From: Acidimicrobiales bacterium
GTDB taxonomy: Bacteria > Actinomycetota > Acidimicrobiia > Acidimicrobiales > SZUA-35
Assembly (NCBI GenBank): GCA_041394265.1
Contig: JAWKIO010000005.1
Span: forward strand, 3,968,001-4,032,000
DNA length: 64,000 nucleotides
Direction: 5' to 3'
Numbering within the stretch: the first letter of the stretch is position 1; each line of letters starts with the position of its first letter. Shown here in pieces: positions 42,895 through 50,892 of this stretch. Made by a program: the position numbers and the translations under genes. The notes under the pieces are model-generated. The model saw only the letters and a list, made by a program, of their open reading frames with translations, was not told the DNA's origin and ran no database searches.

Positions 42895-44338
42895 CCTGGA
42901 CCCGGCGATCGCCCATCATCTTCGGTGCGAGAGCGCCGTGGACGACACCGTGGTGTCGCCGTTGTCGTTGGTCGGGTGCGGGGTTCACCATCTCCGGTAT
43001 GACGGCGCCGTGATCGGCACCCTGGTACCGGAGTGCAGCGGCGGGGGGGGGGGGGGGGGGGGGGCCGATCGCCCGAGGCGTTTCAGGCCGGGGCGCGGGT
43101 CTTGCGGAGGAGGGGTCGGCGAGACCGAGGAGCTTGTCGGCCGCAGTGAGGACCCGGCCCGAGGCGCCGGGGGTTTCGCTGTCGACCAGGTTGCCCATGA
43201 CGGCCAGGGTGATGTTCGCAATCGATTGGGTGCCGACGGCAAGACGCAGCCCGGAGCGAAGGATGAGTGGATGGCCGATCAGGAACGAGAAGCGGCGCCC
43301 AGTTCGCAGGAAGCTGTCGAACCGCTCGCCGACCTGTTGGTCATAGCGGGCGGGTGCAGTGGCCGGATCATCGAGGAACAGATCGGCGGCCAGCATGCCG
43401 GACTCGAGCCCGTAGTCGATGCCTTCACCGTTCATCGGATTCACGAGACCCGCGGCGTCGCCGACGGCCACCCAGCCCTCGCCATGGCGCTGTTGCACAC
43501 TCATCGGCAGGCGCCAGGCTCGCGGGCGTTCGAGGTTCGGGCCGAGGTCCCACTCGTCGGCGACGAGCGACCGATAGCTGTCGAGGAGCGTGTTGAGGTT
43601 CAGGCTCTTGAACCCCTTCATGGTCGACAACGCACCGACGCCGATGTTCACCGTGCCGTCGCCTGCCGGGAACATCCAGCCGTAGCCAGGCACTGGCGTA
43701 CCGTTCGCGTCGCGCAAGGTGAGGCAAGCCTCGAGGTGTTGATCGGCGTGGCGAGGTGAGGCGGCGTAGCTGCGGATGGCGAGCCCGAAGGGTTCGTCGG
43801 CGATGCGCTCGGCGCCGAGCAGCCGCGAGGCAGCGCCCGGTGCGCCGGCAGCGAGGACGACGAGGTCGGCGCTGAAGCGTCGACCGGCGGCCTCGACTCC
43901 GCTGACCCGTCCACGATCGTCCACGGTCGGCAGCGCCTCGGTTTCGTAGACGAGCTCGGCACCGGCCTCGACCGCGGCGTCCATCAGCGCAGCGTCAAGG
44001 AGGCGCCGTGGCCAGACCGCACCGTGATTCGGGAACCGGCTCGTGGTCGGCCAGTCGAGTTCACGTCGAGTCTTGTTGGCGATCATGCGGAGGCCGACGA
44101 TGTGGTGCGAGTCGCCGATGTCGATCTTGAGTTCGTCGAGGGCGCCGATGGCCCGAGGCGTCAGCCCATCGCCACAGACCTTGTCGCGACCGTGTGCGCC
44201 CTTTTCGAACACGATGACCCGGGCACCGCTTCGGGCGGCACGGATGGCAGTGGCAGCCCCGGCGGGCCCGGCGCCGATCACGGCGATGTCGTAGTGGGAG
44301 TGATCGCGGTGCGTGGGCACCCAGCCAGTGTGGGCCAT
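42815..44338 (-). CDS. geranylgeranyl reductase family flavoprotein with aberrant C-terminus
   Basis: An FAD enzyme that reduces isoprenoid chains of menaquinone or lipids. YDIAVIGAGPAGAATAIRAA (FAD), KGAHGRDKVCGDGLTPRAI (substrate Cys region), GYGWMFPAGDGTVNIGVG and VGDAAGLVNPMNGEGIDYGLE are diagnostic. The normal protein should end near residue 425, but a run of 22 G (43043-43064, C on the coding strand) encodes seven Pro, and the frame continues for about 76 residues into antisense of the DUF3817 gene. With one base fewer the tail would stop after PLHSGTRVPITAPSYRRW. The ATG is one base after the CCA of tRNA-Gly. Confidence 0.88.
   Translation of the reverse strand: MAHTGWVPTHRDHSHYDIAVIGAGPAGAATAIRAARSGARVIVFEKGAHGRDKVCGDGLTPRAIGALDELKIDIGDSHHIVGLRMIANKTRRELDWPTTSRFPNHGAVWPRRLLDAALMDAAVEAGAELVYETEALPTVDDRGRVSGVEAAGRRFSADLVVLAAGAPGAASRLLGAERIADEPFGLAIRSYAASPRHADQHLEACLTLRDANGTPVPGYGWMFPAGDGTVNIGVGALSTMKGFKSLNLNTLLDSYRSLVADEWDLGPNLERPRAWRLPMSVQQRHGEGWVAVGDAAGLVNPMNGEGIDYGLESGMLAADLFLDDPATAPARYDQQVGERFDSFLRTGRRFSFLIGHPLILRSGLRLAVGTQSIANITLAVMGNLVDSETPGASGRVLTAADKLLGLADPSSARPAPRPETPRAIGPPPPPPPAAALRYQGADHGAVIPEMVNPAPDQRQRRHHGVVHGALAPKMMGDRRVQVSERVGGASVAPPRSHRGAERRGRSP
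43043..43064. repeat. G22 homopolymer
   Basis: 22 consecutive G on the plus strand, inside the 3' coding end of the geranylgeranyl reductase. It is the longest homopolymer I noticed in the window. It is either a slippage-prone contingency tract or a sequencing/assembly artefact. Confidence 0.9.
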
Positions 44339-44342
44339 GTGG

Positions 44343-44413
44343 AGCGGGTACGGGGAATCGAACCCCGATCAACAGGATGGAAGCCTGTTGCTCTACCATT
44401 GAGCTACACCCGC
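44343..44413 (-). tRNA. tRNA-Gly(TCC)
   Basis: A 71-nt cloverleaf: acceptor GCGGGTG/TACCCGC, D arm GCTC-AATGGTA-GAGC, anticodon loop CTTCCAT with TCC, T arm CGGGG-TTCGATT-CCCCG, discriminator T, and CCA encoded at 44342-44340. The next base but one begins the ATG of the geranylgeranyl reductase gene on the same strand. Confidence 0.95.
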
Positions 44414-44481
44414 AGGGGCGCTCACTCTAGCAATGGTCGTGAGTGGCGCCACGCACCCCGATCATCGTGGCGACTCGCGGT

Positions 44482-45642
44482 TCATAGCGTCGGATCGTGT
44501 CGATTCCTCCACGCTTCGGCCCAGGTGACACGCGAGCCGGTCCGCAGGAGCGAATAGCGGTAGATCCAACCGGCCGCCCGGATCGTGACGACGATCGAAG
44601 CCGCCAGCAGGCCCAGGGAGAGTGCGATCTGCCATGCCGGCATGTCGACGGTCGCGTTGCGGAAGGGGAGGAGGACCGGCGAGGTGAACGGGACGAAGGA
44701 CCCGATGGTCACCGCAAGATTGTCGGGATTGGCAAAGCTCGCGGCGGCGATGAAGTAGCCCGTGAGAAGGGGGAACATCACGGGCAGCTGGGCGCTGGTG
44801 GCGTCCTCTTGTCGTGACACCATCGAACCGACGGCGGCGTAGGCAGTGGCGTAGAAGCCGAAACCGAGCAGGAAGGTGACGACCGACAACGGCACGGTCG
44901 ACCACACGCCGGCGGGAATGGTGATGTCCTCCACGAGCAGGAGCCCGACCACCAGTCCGAGCACGAAGATGAGCATCTGGCCGAGCGCAAGGACGCCAAG
45001 GCCGAGCACCTTGCCGCTCAGCAGTGTCGCCGGGCGCACGTGTGACAGCAGGATCTCGACCACGCGCGACGACTTCTCCTCGATGACACCCATCATCAAG
45101 AACGAGCCCCACATCTGCAACAGCATGAAGGTGGCAAAGCCCGAAACGACGGCGGCCGCCAGTCGCACGCCGAACTGATCATCGCCGCCATCGAGACGAA
45201 CCTCACCGATGTCGAGCGGGGCGAACAGTTCACCGAGTTGGTCGGGAGCGAGTCCGAGACCGTCGGCCCGCTCGGTGAACGCGGCCTGTTGGACGGTGTC
45301 GCGCACGTAGGCGTCGAGGGTTCGATCGGGAAGTCCCTCCCAGGTCAACGCAGTGCCGTCGAACAGAACGTCGATGGTGCCGTCGTCGACGAGTTGGGTG
45401 TCGGCCTCGACGATCTCGACCGTCGGTGCCAGGTCGGGGGTCCCGGCAGCGAGTGCTTCGGCATACGGGGCGGCCGCGTCGGTGAGGCCGATGGTGACTT
45501 CGCGCGGTTCATTGCTGCTGTTCAGGAACAGCTGGACGAGAGCGATGGCGATGACGCCGACGAACAGCAGGCCGGTGAGGATCAAGAACCCCTTCGACCG
45601 ACCTCGCGTGAGGATCTCTCGTTTGGCAATGGTCCAGATCAT
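44482..45642 (-). CDS. ABC-2 type exporter permease
   Basis: A 386-residue permease of the NatB/ABC-2 type: an N-terminal helix (GFLILTGLLFVGVIAIALV), a large extracytoplasmic loop of about 140 residues, then five helices from AAAVVSGFATFMLLQMWGSF on. MGVIEEKSSRVVEILLSHV is the ABC-2 coupling motif (E-K-xxR-xxE). ATG 45642 overlaps the ATPase stop (ATGA). Probably exports sodium, a drug or a peptide with its ATPase; the cargo is unknown. Confidence 0.9.
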   Translation of the reverse strand: MIWTIAKREILTRGRSKGFLILTGLLFVGVIAIALVQLFLNSSNEPREVTIGLTDAAAPYAEALAAGTPDLAPTVEIVEADTQLVDDGTIDVLFDGTALTWEGLPDRTLDAYVRDTVQQAAFTERADGLGLAPDQLGELFAPLDIGEVRLDGGDDQFGVRLAAAVVSGFATFMLLQMWGSFLMMGVIEEKSSRVVEILLSHVRPATLLSGKVLGLGVLALGQMLIFVLGLVVGLLLVEDITIPAGVWSTVPLSVVTFLLGFGFYATAYAAVGSMVSRQEDATSAQLPVMFPLLTGYFIAAASFANPDNLAVTIGSFVPFTSPVLLPFRNATVDMPAWQIALSLGLLAASIVVTIRAAGWIYRYSLLRTGSRVTWAEAWRNRHDPTL

Positions 45643-46622
45643 GGTCGGACCTCACGGTCCGCAGCACTGCCAGCCGCGCCGTCGGCTGCAGCGACGAGCT
45701 CCTCGTCATCGAGCTCGTCTCGAACGAGCTCGCTGAACACTTCGTCGAGACCGGGTGGCTCGAGCGCGACCTCGCTGACCGGGCCGGCGGCCAGCGCATC
45801 GGCGATGCTGGCACCAACGTCGACGGTGTGGTCGAGTCGCACGACGCACCTACGGCCGTCGAAGTGCTCGACGCTTCCGATCGTCGGTTGCCAATGATCG
45901 ATCGGATCGGCCCAGCGAACCCGCAACCACCGAGTGGGGGAGGCCGAGCGGAGATCGGCGATGCGCCCGCCGGCCACCCGGCGACCCTTGCTGACGATCA
46001 CGACCTCTTCGCAGAGATCTTCGACCACGTCGAGTTGGTGCGATGAGAACAGCACGCTGGCCCCCTCGTCGGCCCGTTCGGCGATGATCTCGCGCATCGT
46101 GTCGGCCGCCACGGGGTCGAGTCCGGCGAATGGCTCGTCGAGCACGAGGAGATCGGGATCGTGGACCAGCGAGACCGCCAGCTGGACCCGCTGTTGGTTG
46201 CCTCCCGACAGCTCCTGGACCAGAGCATCGGCTCGATCGGTCAGTCCGAGCCGAGCCAACCAATGGTCGGTCCGCTCCGCCGTCTGGCTCGGCGTGAGAC
46301 CGGCGAGTCGACCGAAGTAGCGCACCTGCTCGCCGACCTTCATGCGAGGGTACAGCCCACGCTCTTGGGGCATGTATCCGATGCGGTTCCGAGCATCGTC
46401 GTCGATCGCCGAGCCCTCCCAAGTGATGGCACCGCTGTCGGGTCGGGCCATGCCGAGGATGGCGCGCATCGTGGTGGTCTTGCCGGCGCCATTGGGGCCG
46501 AGGAATCCGATCATCGCGCCGCGGGGGACCGACAGGTCGAGGCCATCGACCGCAACCACCGAGCCGTACCGCTTGGCGAGATCCGTGATTTCCAGACCAC
46601 TCGAACCGGGTGACGACGTCAT
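45639..46622 (-). CDS. ABC exporter ATPase (NatA-like)
   Basis: A 327-residue ATPase: Walker A GFLGPNGAGKTTTMRAILG, Q loop YMPQERGLYPRMKVGEQV, signature QELSGGNQQRV, Walker B DLLVLDEPFAGLDPVAAD and switch His in FSSHQLDVVEDL. The C-terminal 90 residues are the NatA-type accessory domain (GLDEVFSELV). I chose ATG 46622; upstream codons in this frame lie in noncoding sequence. Coupled to the permease. Confidence 0.92.
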   Translation of the reverse strand: MTSSPGSSGLEITDLAKRYGSVVAVDGLDLSVPRGAMIGFLGPNGAGKTTTMRAILGMARPDSGAITWEGSAIDDDARNRIGYMPQERGLYPRMKVGEQVRYFGRLAGLTPSQTAERTDHWLARLGLTDRADALVQELSGGNQQRVQLAVSLVHDPDLLVLDEPFAGLDPVAADTMREIIAERADEGASVLFSSHQLDVVEDLCEEVVIVSKGRRVAGGRIADLRSASPTRWLRVRWADPIDHWQPTIGSVEHFDGRRCVVRLDHTVDVGASIADALAAGPVSEVALEPPGLDEVFSELVRDELDDEELVAAADGAAGSAADREVRP

Positions 46623-46826
46623 TTCGCCAGGGTAGTCGGCTCGGCGGGGGAGCCATTTCGGTGAGGTGTCGCGCTGCTGCGGATCCGGTCGGTGGCGGCG
46701 GTGCCCGACGTCACGTACGACGCTGATCGTCGTGAGCAGCAATTACGCAACTACCCGTCGGAAACTTTCCGGAACGAGTTTCTTTCTCGACGTTCGTAAC
46801 CCAAGATGGTGCCCTGGGAGGAAGAC

Positions 46827-47024
46827 ATGATGACGACCGAAGGCAAGCTGCTGCTGGCGGAACTGGAGGATGACACCGCTCGAGCGTGGGAGGCGTATGC
46901 CAACGCCAACGGCGTGACGGTCGAAGCGCTCCTCGATGCGTTGGGGCCGGTCCTGCGACGGGTCGGCAGCGACTCGCTCGACCTCAGACAGGTGCTGCGT
47001 CAGGCGGTCGACGCCGCACGCTGA
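46827..47024 (+). CDS. small acidic protein of unknown function
   Basis: A 65-residue helical protein (KLLLAELEDDTARAWEAYA, then VTVEALLDALGPVLRRVG and LRQVLRQAVDAAR). GGGAGGAAG precedes ATG 46827 well; ATG 46806 lies upstream of that site. The size and the AYANANGVTVEALL pattern resemble small ribbon-helix-helix-like or adaptor proteins, but no family can be named. The 204 bp before it carry a dyad ACGACG-CTGAT-CGTCGT around 46717-46733. Confidence 0.6.
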   Translation: MMTTEGKLLLAELEDDTARAWEAYANANGVTVEALLDALGPVLRRVGSDSLDLRQVLRQAVDAAR

Positions 47025-47065
47025 TCGGATCGGCCCTTCGCACGTCGGGATGACATTGCCGTCGA

Positions 47066-48256
47066 TCAGGTCGAGGCGACGCCGTCGGCGAGCAAGCGAT
47101 CGATGGCGTCGTCGTCGAGGCCGGCCAGGCGCAGGATCTCGACGGTGTCCTGGCCGACGAGCGGCGCCGGCGACGGGTCGCCGAGTGCGGACTCGCTGAA
47201 CCGCAGCGGCGCCCGGATCGATCGGTAAGCACCGGCGACGGGATGCTCGCGATCGACGAGCGCTCCACGGTGGTGCGCCGGATCGTCGACGATGTCGGCG
47301 AGCGGCGGGATCGGCGCCACGGGGACGGCATGTTCGGCGCAGAGTTCGAGCCAGTCGGCAGTGGTCCGCTCGGCCGCGATCGCCCCCAGGGTGCCGTAGA
47401 CCTCGTCGGCGTTGTCGAGCCGAGCCCGATGCGTGGCAAAGCTCGGTTCGAGGAGGATCTCCTCCTTGCCGACCGCAGCGAACAGCGCCTGCCACTGGGC
47501 GTCGGTGTAGGGGAGCATGGCGATGTAGCCGTCGAGTGTCTTGTGCGGACCGCGGTGGGGTGTGAGGACCCGGTTGTACCCGGGTGGCCCACCGGCGATG
47601 GTCGCTCTCGCCAGGTGTTCGACGAGGTTGAACGCCAGGGCTGTGTCGAACATCGGGACCTCGACCCGCTGCCCACGACCCGTGGTTCCTCGGGCAACCA
47701 GCGCGGCGAGCACGCCCTGGGAGATGAACGTCCCGGCGACCTTGTCGGCCACGATGGTCGGGAGGAAGTGGGTGATGTCGAAGGCGATCTGGCCGAGCTG
47801 CGGGAAGCCGGTGAGGGCCTGGATGATGTCGTCGTACGCCGGGAGCCCAGCCTCGCTCGAGTCGCTTGCGAACCCCTGCGCCTGACAGACCACGAGCCGA
47901 GGGAAGTCGTCCTTCAGCGCCTCGTAGTCGAGGCCGAGGCGTGCCAGCGGCCCGGGCCGCAGGTTCGTGAGGAGCACGTCGGCATCGGCCAGCAGCCGCT
48001 TCACGACATCGATCGCCTCCGGTCGTTTCAGGTCGAGCACGATCGAAGACTTGTTGCGATGGAGGTTCAGCGCGATCCCGCTCAACTGGGGATGCGGCCC
48101 GCCACCCATGGCCCGGCTGCTGTCACCCCGCCCGGTCTCGATCTTGATCACCTCGGCACCGAGGTCGCCGAGCAGCTGGGCGCCGTACGGACCCATGATC
48201 ACGGTGGCGATCTCGACGACTCGGATCCCGGCGAGTGGTCCCCTTCGTTCGGTCAC
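47066..48256 (-). CDS. CaiB/BaiF family CoA-transferase
   Basis: A 396-residue type III CoA-transferase. LAGIRVVEIATVIMGPYGAQ and LGDLGAEVIKIETGRGDSSR are the conserved start, SGIALNLHRNKSSIVLDLK the core, and PAYDDIIQALTG carries the catalytic Asp region. GTG 48256 follows TAGCAT by 7 nt (leaderless). It moves CoA between carboxylic acids. It faces the sulfatase gene 52 bp away, so the two share a promoter region. Confidence 0.92.
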   Translation of the reverse strand: MTERRGPLAGIRVVEIATVIMGPYGAQLLGDLGAEVIKIETGRGDSSRAMGGGPHPQLSGIALNLHRNKSSIVLDLKRPEAIDVVKRLLADADVLLTNLRPGPLARLGLDYEALKDDFPRLVVCQAQGFASDSSEAGLPAYDDIIQALTGFPQLGQIAFDITHFLPTIVADKVAGTFISQGVLAALVARGTTGRGQRVEVPMFDTALAFNLVEHLARATIAGGPPGYNRVLTPHRGPHKTLDGYIAMLPYTDAQWQALFAAVGKEEILLEPSFATHRARLDNADEVYGTLGAIAAERTTADWLELCAEHAVPVAPIPPLADIVDDPAHHRGALVDREHPVAGAYRSIRAPLRFSESALGDPSPAPLVGQDTVEILRLAGLDDDAIDRLLADGVAST

Positions 48257-48308
48257 AGGTCGGATGCTACGTTCTGGCCCGACGGGGGTCGAGACGAGGA
48301 GGAAGTGT

Positions 48309-49880
48309 GTGAGCGACGAGGCACCGGGACGCCGACCGAACGTGCTGTTCATCATCACCGATCAGCAGCGGGCCGACCATGTCGGGTTTGCAGGCAACGA
48401 GATCGTGCAGACACCGAATCTCGATGCCCTCGCGGCTCGAGGCACCGTGTTCGACTCGGCCTGGGTAGCCAATCCGGTCTGCATGCCGAACCGATCGACG
48501 ATCATGACGGGGCGGATGCCCACGGCGCACGGCGTGATCTTCAATGACCGCTCGCTCGACTGGGGCGCCAATACGTTCGTTCGCCAGTTCCTCGCCGCCG
48601 GTTGGCGCACGGCGCTGATCGGCAAGTCACACCTCCAGCACGGCCTCAGCCGCAACGCTGTCGTGCCCATCGGCTCCTCGGGTGCGTTCGACGATCCATG
48701 GCCACCGGGCTGGAACACCCTCGAAGATCACGAGAGCTTCGCCGACGGGCCGCCCGACTTCCCGCCCTCGTTCTACGGCTTCGAACACGTCGAGCTGTCG
48801 ATCGACCACGGCTCACGGATCACCGGCCATCATTTGCAGTGGGCCCTCGATCGAGGCGGGGTGTACGAGCAGCTCGTCGTTCCGATGACCGACGAAGCGC
48901 CGGCGAAGCGGCGCTCCGATCGGTGGTGGCAGGTGTACGAACCGCCGTATGGGCCCGAGCTCCATTCGACCACGTTCGTCGCCGAGCAGACCTCGGCGTT
49001 CATCGAGGAAGCGGCAGCGGGTGGATCACCGTGGCTGGTGATGGCCTCGTTCCCCGATCCGCACCATCCGATGACCCCACCCGGCGAATGGTTCGACCGC
49101 CACGACCCGGCCGACATGCCGCTCTCGCCGTCGATTGCCGACGACCTGGCCACGGCGCCCGACTACCTCCGTCGGTTCCAGCGCACACCGCCGACGAAGC
49201 AGCGGGGGTGGGTCGGCATGTGTGGCGCGACCGATCACGAGCTCATGCGAGAGTGCCTCGCCGCCACCTACGGCTCGATCGAGATGATCGACGACGCGGT
49301 CGGCCGCATCCTGGCGACCATCGATCGGCTGGGCCAGACCGACGACACGATCGTGGTGTTCACCTCCGACCATGGCGACATGATGGGTGATCACGGTCTG
49401 ATGCTGAAGGGCTACATGCCCTATCGCGGCACGCTCCAGGTGCCGCTGGTCATCGTCGACCCCGACCGGGCGCCGGCCCGCACCACGTCGCTCGCCGGCA
49501 GCATCGACCTGGGCTCGACCCTGCTCGATCTCGCCGGGCTCGAGGGCTACGTCGGGATCCAGGGCTCGAGCCTGGTGCCAATCCTCGATGATCCGGCGGC
49601 AACGGTTCGAGATCACATCCTGATCGAGGACGATCTGCCGGCGGGACTCGCCGCCCTGGCGCCGATACCGGCCAAGAGTCGAACCCTCGTCACCGCACAG
49701 CACAAGTACACCCGTTTCAGCTCGGGCGAGGATTTGCTGTTCGATCTCGGCAACGACCCGCTCGAACTCGACGATCTCAGCTCGAGGGAGACGAGCATGC
49801 GTGGGCACCTGATCGAACATCTGGCCGATGCGTTGATGGCGGTCGACGACGACGCGCGCGGTGCGCCGATCAATCACTGA
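48309..49880 (+). CDS. type I sulfatase
   Basis: A 523-residue arylsulfatase-family hydrolase. VLFIITDQQRADHVG supplies the first metal Asp, and NPVCMPNRSTIMTGR is the C-x-P-x-R box whose Cys 58 is converted to formylglycine. TSDHGDMMGDHGLMLKG carries the metal Asp/His, and MASFPDPHHPMTPP further active-site residues. No signal peptide is seen, so it would be cytoplasmic, as in choline- or phosphonate-type members. GGAGGAAG precedes GTG 48309. The 3' end overlaps the thioesterase reading by 20 bp. Confidence 0.92.
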   Translation: MSDEAPGRRPNVLFIITDQQRADHVGFAGNEIVQTPNLDALAARGTVFDSAWVANPVCMPNRSTIMTGRMPTAHGVIFNDRSLDWGANTFVRQFLAAGWRTALIGKSHLQHGLSRNAVVPIGSSGAFDDPWPPGWNTLEDHESFADGPPDFPPSFYGFEHVELSIDHGSRITGHHLQWALDRGGVYEQLVVPMTDEAPAKRRSDRWWQVYEPPYGPELHSTTFVAEQTSAFIEEAAAGGSPWLVMASFPDPHHPMTPPGEWFDRHDPADMPLSPSIADDLATAPDYLRRFQRTPPTKQRGWVGMCGATDHELMRECLAATYGSIEMIDDAVGRILATIDRLGQTDDTIVVFTSDHGDMMGDHGLMLKGYMPYRGTLQVPLVIVDPDRAPARTTSLAGSIDLGSTLLDLAGLEGYVGIQGSSLVPILDDPAATVRDHILIEDDLPAGLAALAPIPAKSRTLVTAQHKYTRFSSGEDLLFDLGNDPLELDDLSSRETSMRGHLIEHLADALMAVDDDARGAPINH

Positions 49881-50697
49881 TGCCGGTGTTGCAGAAGATC
49901 TGGGCCTGCTCCTGATGGCGGTCTATCCGCCATCGCATCACATCATCACGTCACTCGCGATCGATGTTCGTCGGACCCCGACGAGCCTCGACGGACGGTG
50001 CCTCGTCGATCTCCATCCGGTGCGACCCTCGCTCGGTTCGCTGGTGCCGGTCGTCGACATGGTGGGCGGAAGCGTTGCCTCCCGGCACGCCGCCGGGGAT
50101 TGGATGGCAACCTCCAACCTGTGGATCAGCGAGCGAGCTCCCATTGCCCCGGATGGCGGGCCGATCGAGATCAGCAATCGGCTGCTGCGGGCGGGCAAGC
50201 GGCTGATCGTCGTTGCCTGTGAGGTGTCGCAGGGCGACCGGCCGGTGGCGACGTCGACGGTGGAGTTCGCTCGAATTCGTCGAGAGGCGTCGCGTCATGA
50301 CATTCCGGCGGCCAACGATGACGGGGCATGGCGGCGTTTCGGCAATGGACCGGTCCTCGACCGACCGCTCGAGGAGGCTTGCGGCATCGAGGTGGTCGAC
50401 GCCGGTCGAGGCATCGCTCGACTGCCGCACGGCCCGTTCGTGTCGAACAGCATCGGCACGATCCAAGGCGGCGCAGCAGCGCTGCTCGCCGATGTCGGTG
50501 CGTGTGCGATGGTGGGGTCGAACGCGCGGGTGGTCGACCTCGCCTTCCGCTTCCTCGCCCAGACGGGAGAGGGGCCGGCCGAGACCCGAGGCGAGATCGT
50601 GCGCCGGTATGGCGGCGGGGCCGTGGTTCGTGTCGAGGTGGTCGACGCCGCTGATGGCGCACTTGTCGGGTGGGCCATGGTCGCCGTCGAAGCGTGA
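49861..50697 (+). CDS. double-hotdog thioesterase-like protein
   Basis: A 278-residue protein. The N-terminal half has VYPPSHHIITSLAIDV and SNLWISERAP; the C-terminal half has GPFVSNSIGTIQGGAAALLAD, a PaaI-like hotdog motif. Two hotdog units in one chain suggest acyl-CoA thioesterase activity. The start is uncertain: GTG 49861 overlaps the sulfatase, and ATG 49915 is an alternative; neither has a good ribosome site. It probably forms an operon with the sulfatase. Confidence 0.75.
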   Translation: MRRSITDAGVAEDLGLLLMAVYPPSHHIITSLAIDVRRTPTSLDGRCLVDLHPVRPSLGSLVPVVDMVGGSVASRHAAGDWMATSNLWISERAPIAPDGGPIEISNRLLRAGKRLIVVACEVSQGDRPVATSTVEFARIRREASRHDIPAANDDGAWRRFGNGPVLDRPLEEACGIEVVDAGRGIARLPHGPFVSNSIGTIQGGAAALLADVGACAMVGSNARVVDLAFRFLAQTGEGPAETRGEIVRRYGGGAVVRVEVVDAADGALVGWAMVAVEA

Positions 50698-50776
50698 CGG
50701 CCGACCGCCCGTCGACATGCCGCCAGCCGCCCGGCGAACGAAAGGTTTGACGATCGAATCAGCGGGTAGCGTGGTA

Positions 50777-50853
50777 GGTGCCAGCCGCGGTACGGCGTTG
50801 CGGACCGGTTCTTCGGGGCCGGTGAATGGGTTCGACTCCCTCCGATGGCACCA
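50777..50853 (+). ncRNA. candidate cloverleaf-like structured RNA
   Basis: A 77-nt segment between convergent genes folds by eye into a closing stem GGTGCCA (50777-50783)/TGGCACC (50846-50852) and three arms: GCCG/CGGC (50784-50796), an 8-bp stem ACCGGTTC-TTCG-GGGCCGGT (50804-50823) with a UUCG loop, and GGG-TTCGACT-CCC (50828-50840), whose loop matches a tRNA T loop. It lacks a recognisable D arm or anticodon arm, and CCA. It may be a tRNA-like ncRNA, a degenerate tRNA, or a complex bidirectional terminator. Confidence 0.4.
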
Positions 50854-50892
50854 CGCACCGACGCCTCGAAGTCCTGGCTCCGAGGCGCCGAC

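Noticed and set aside
50777..50853. tmRNA, selenocysteine tRNA or ordinary tRNA
   Set aside because: No tag ORF, no TCA anticodon, no D arm and too short for the first two; kept only as an unidentified structured candidate.
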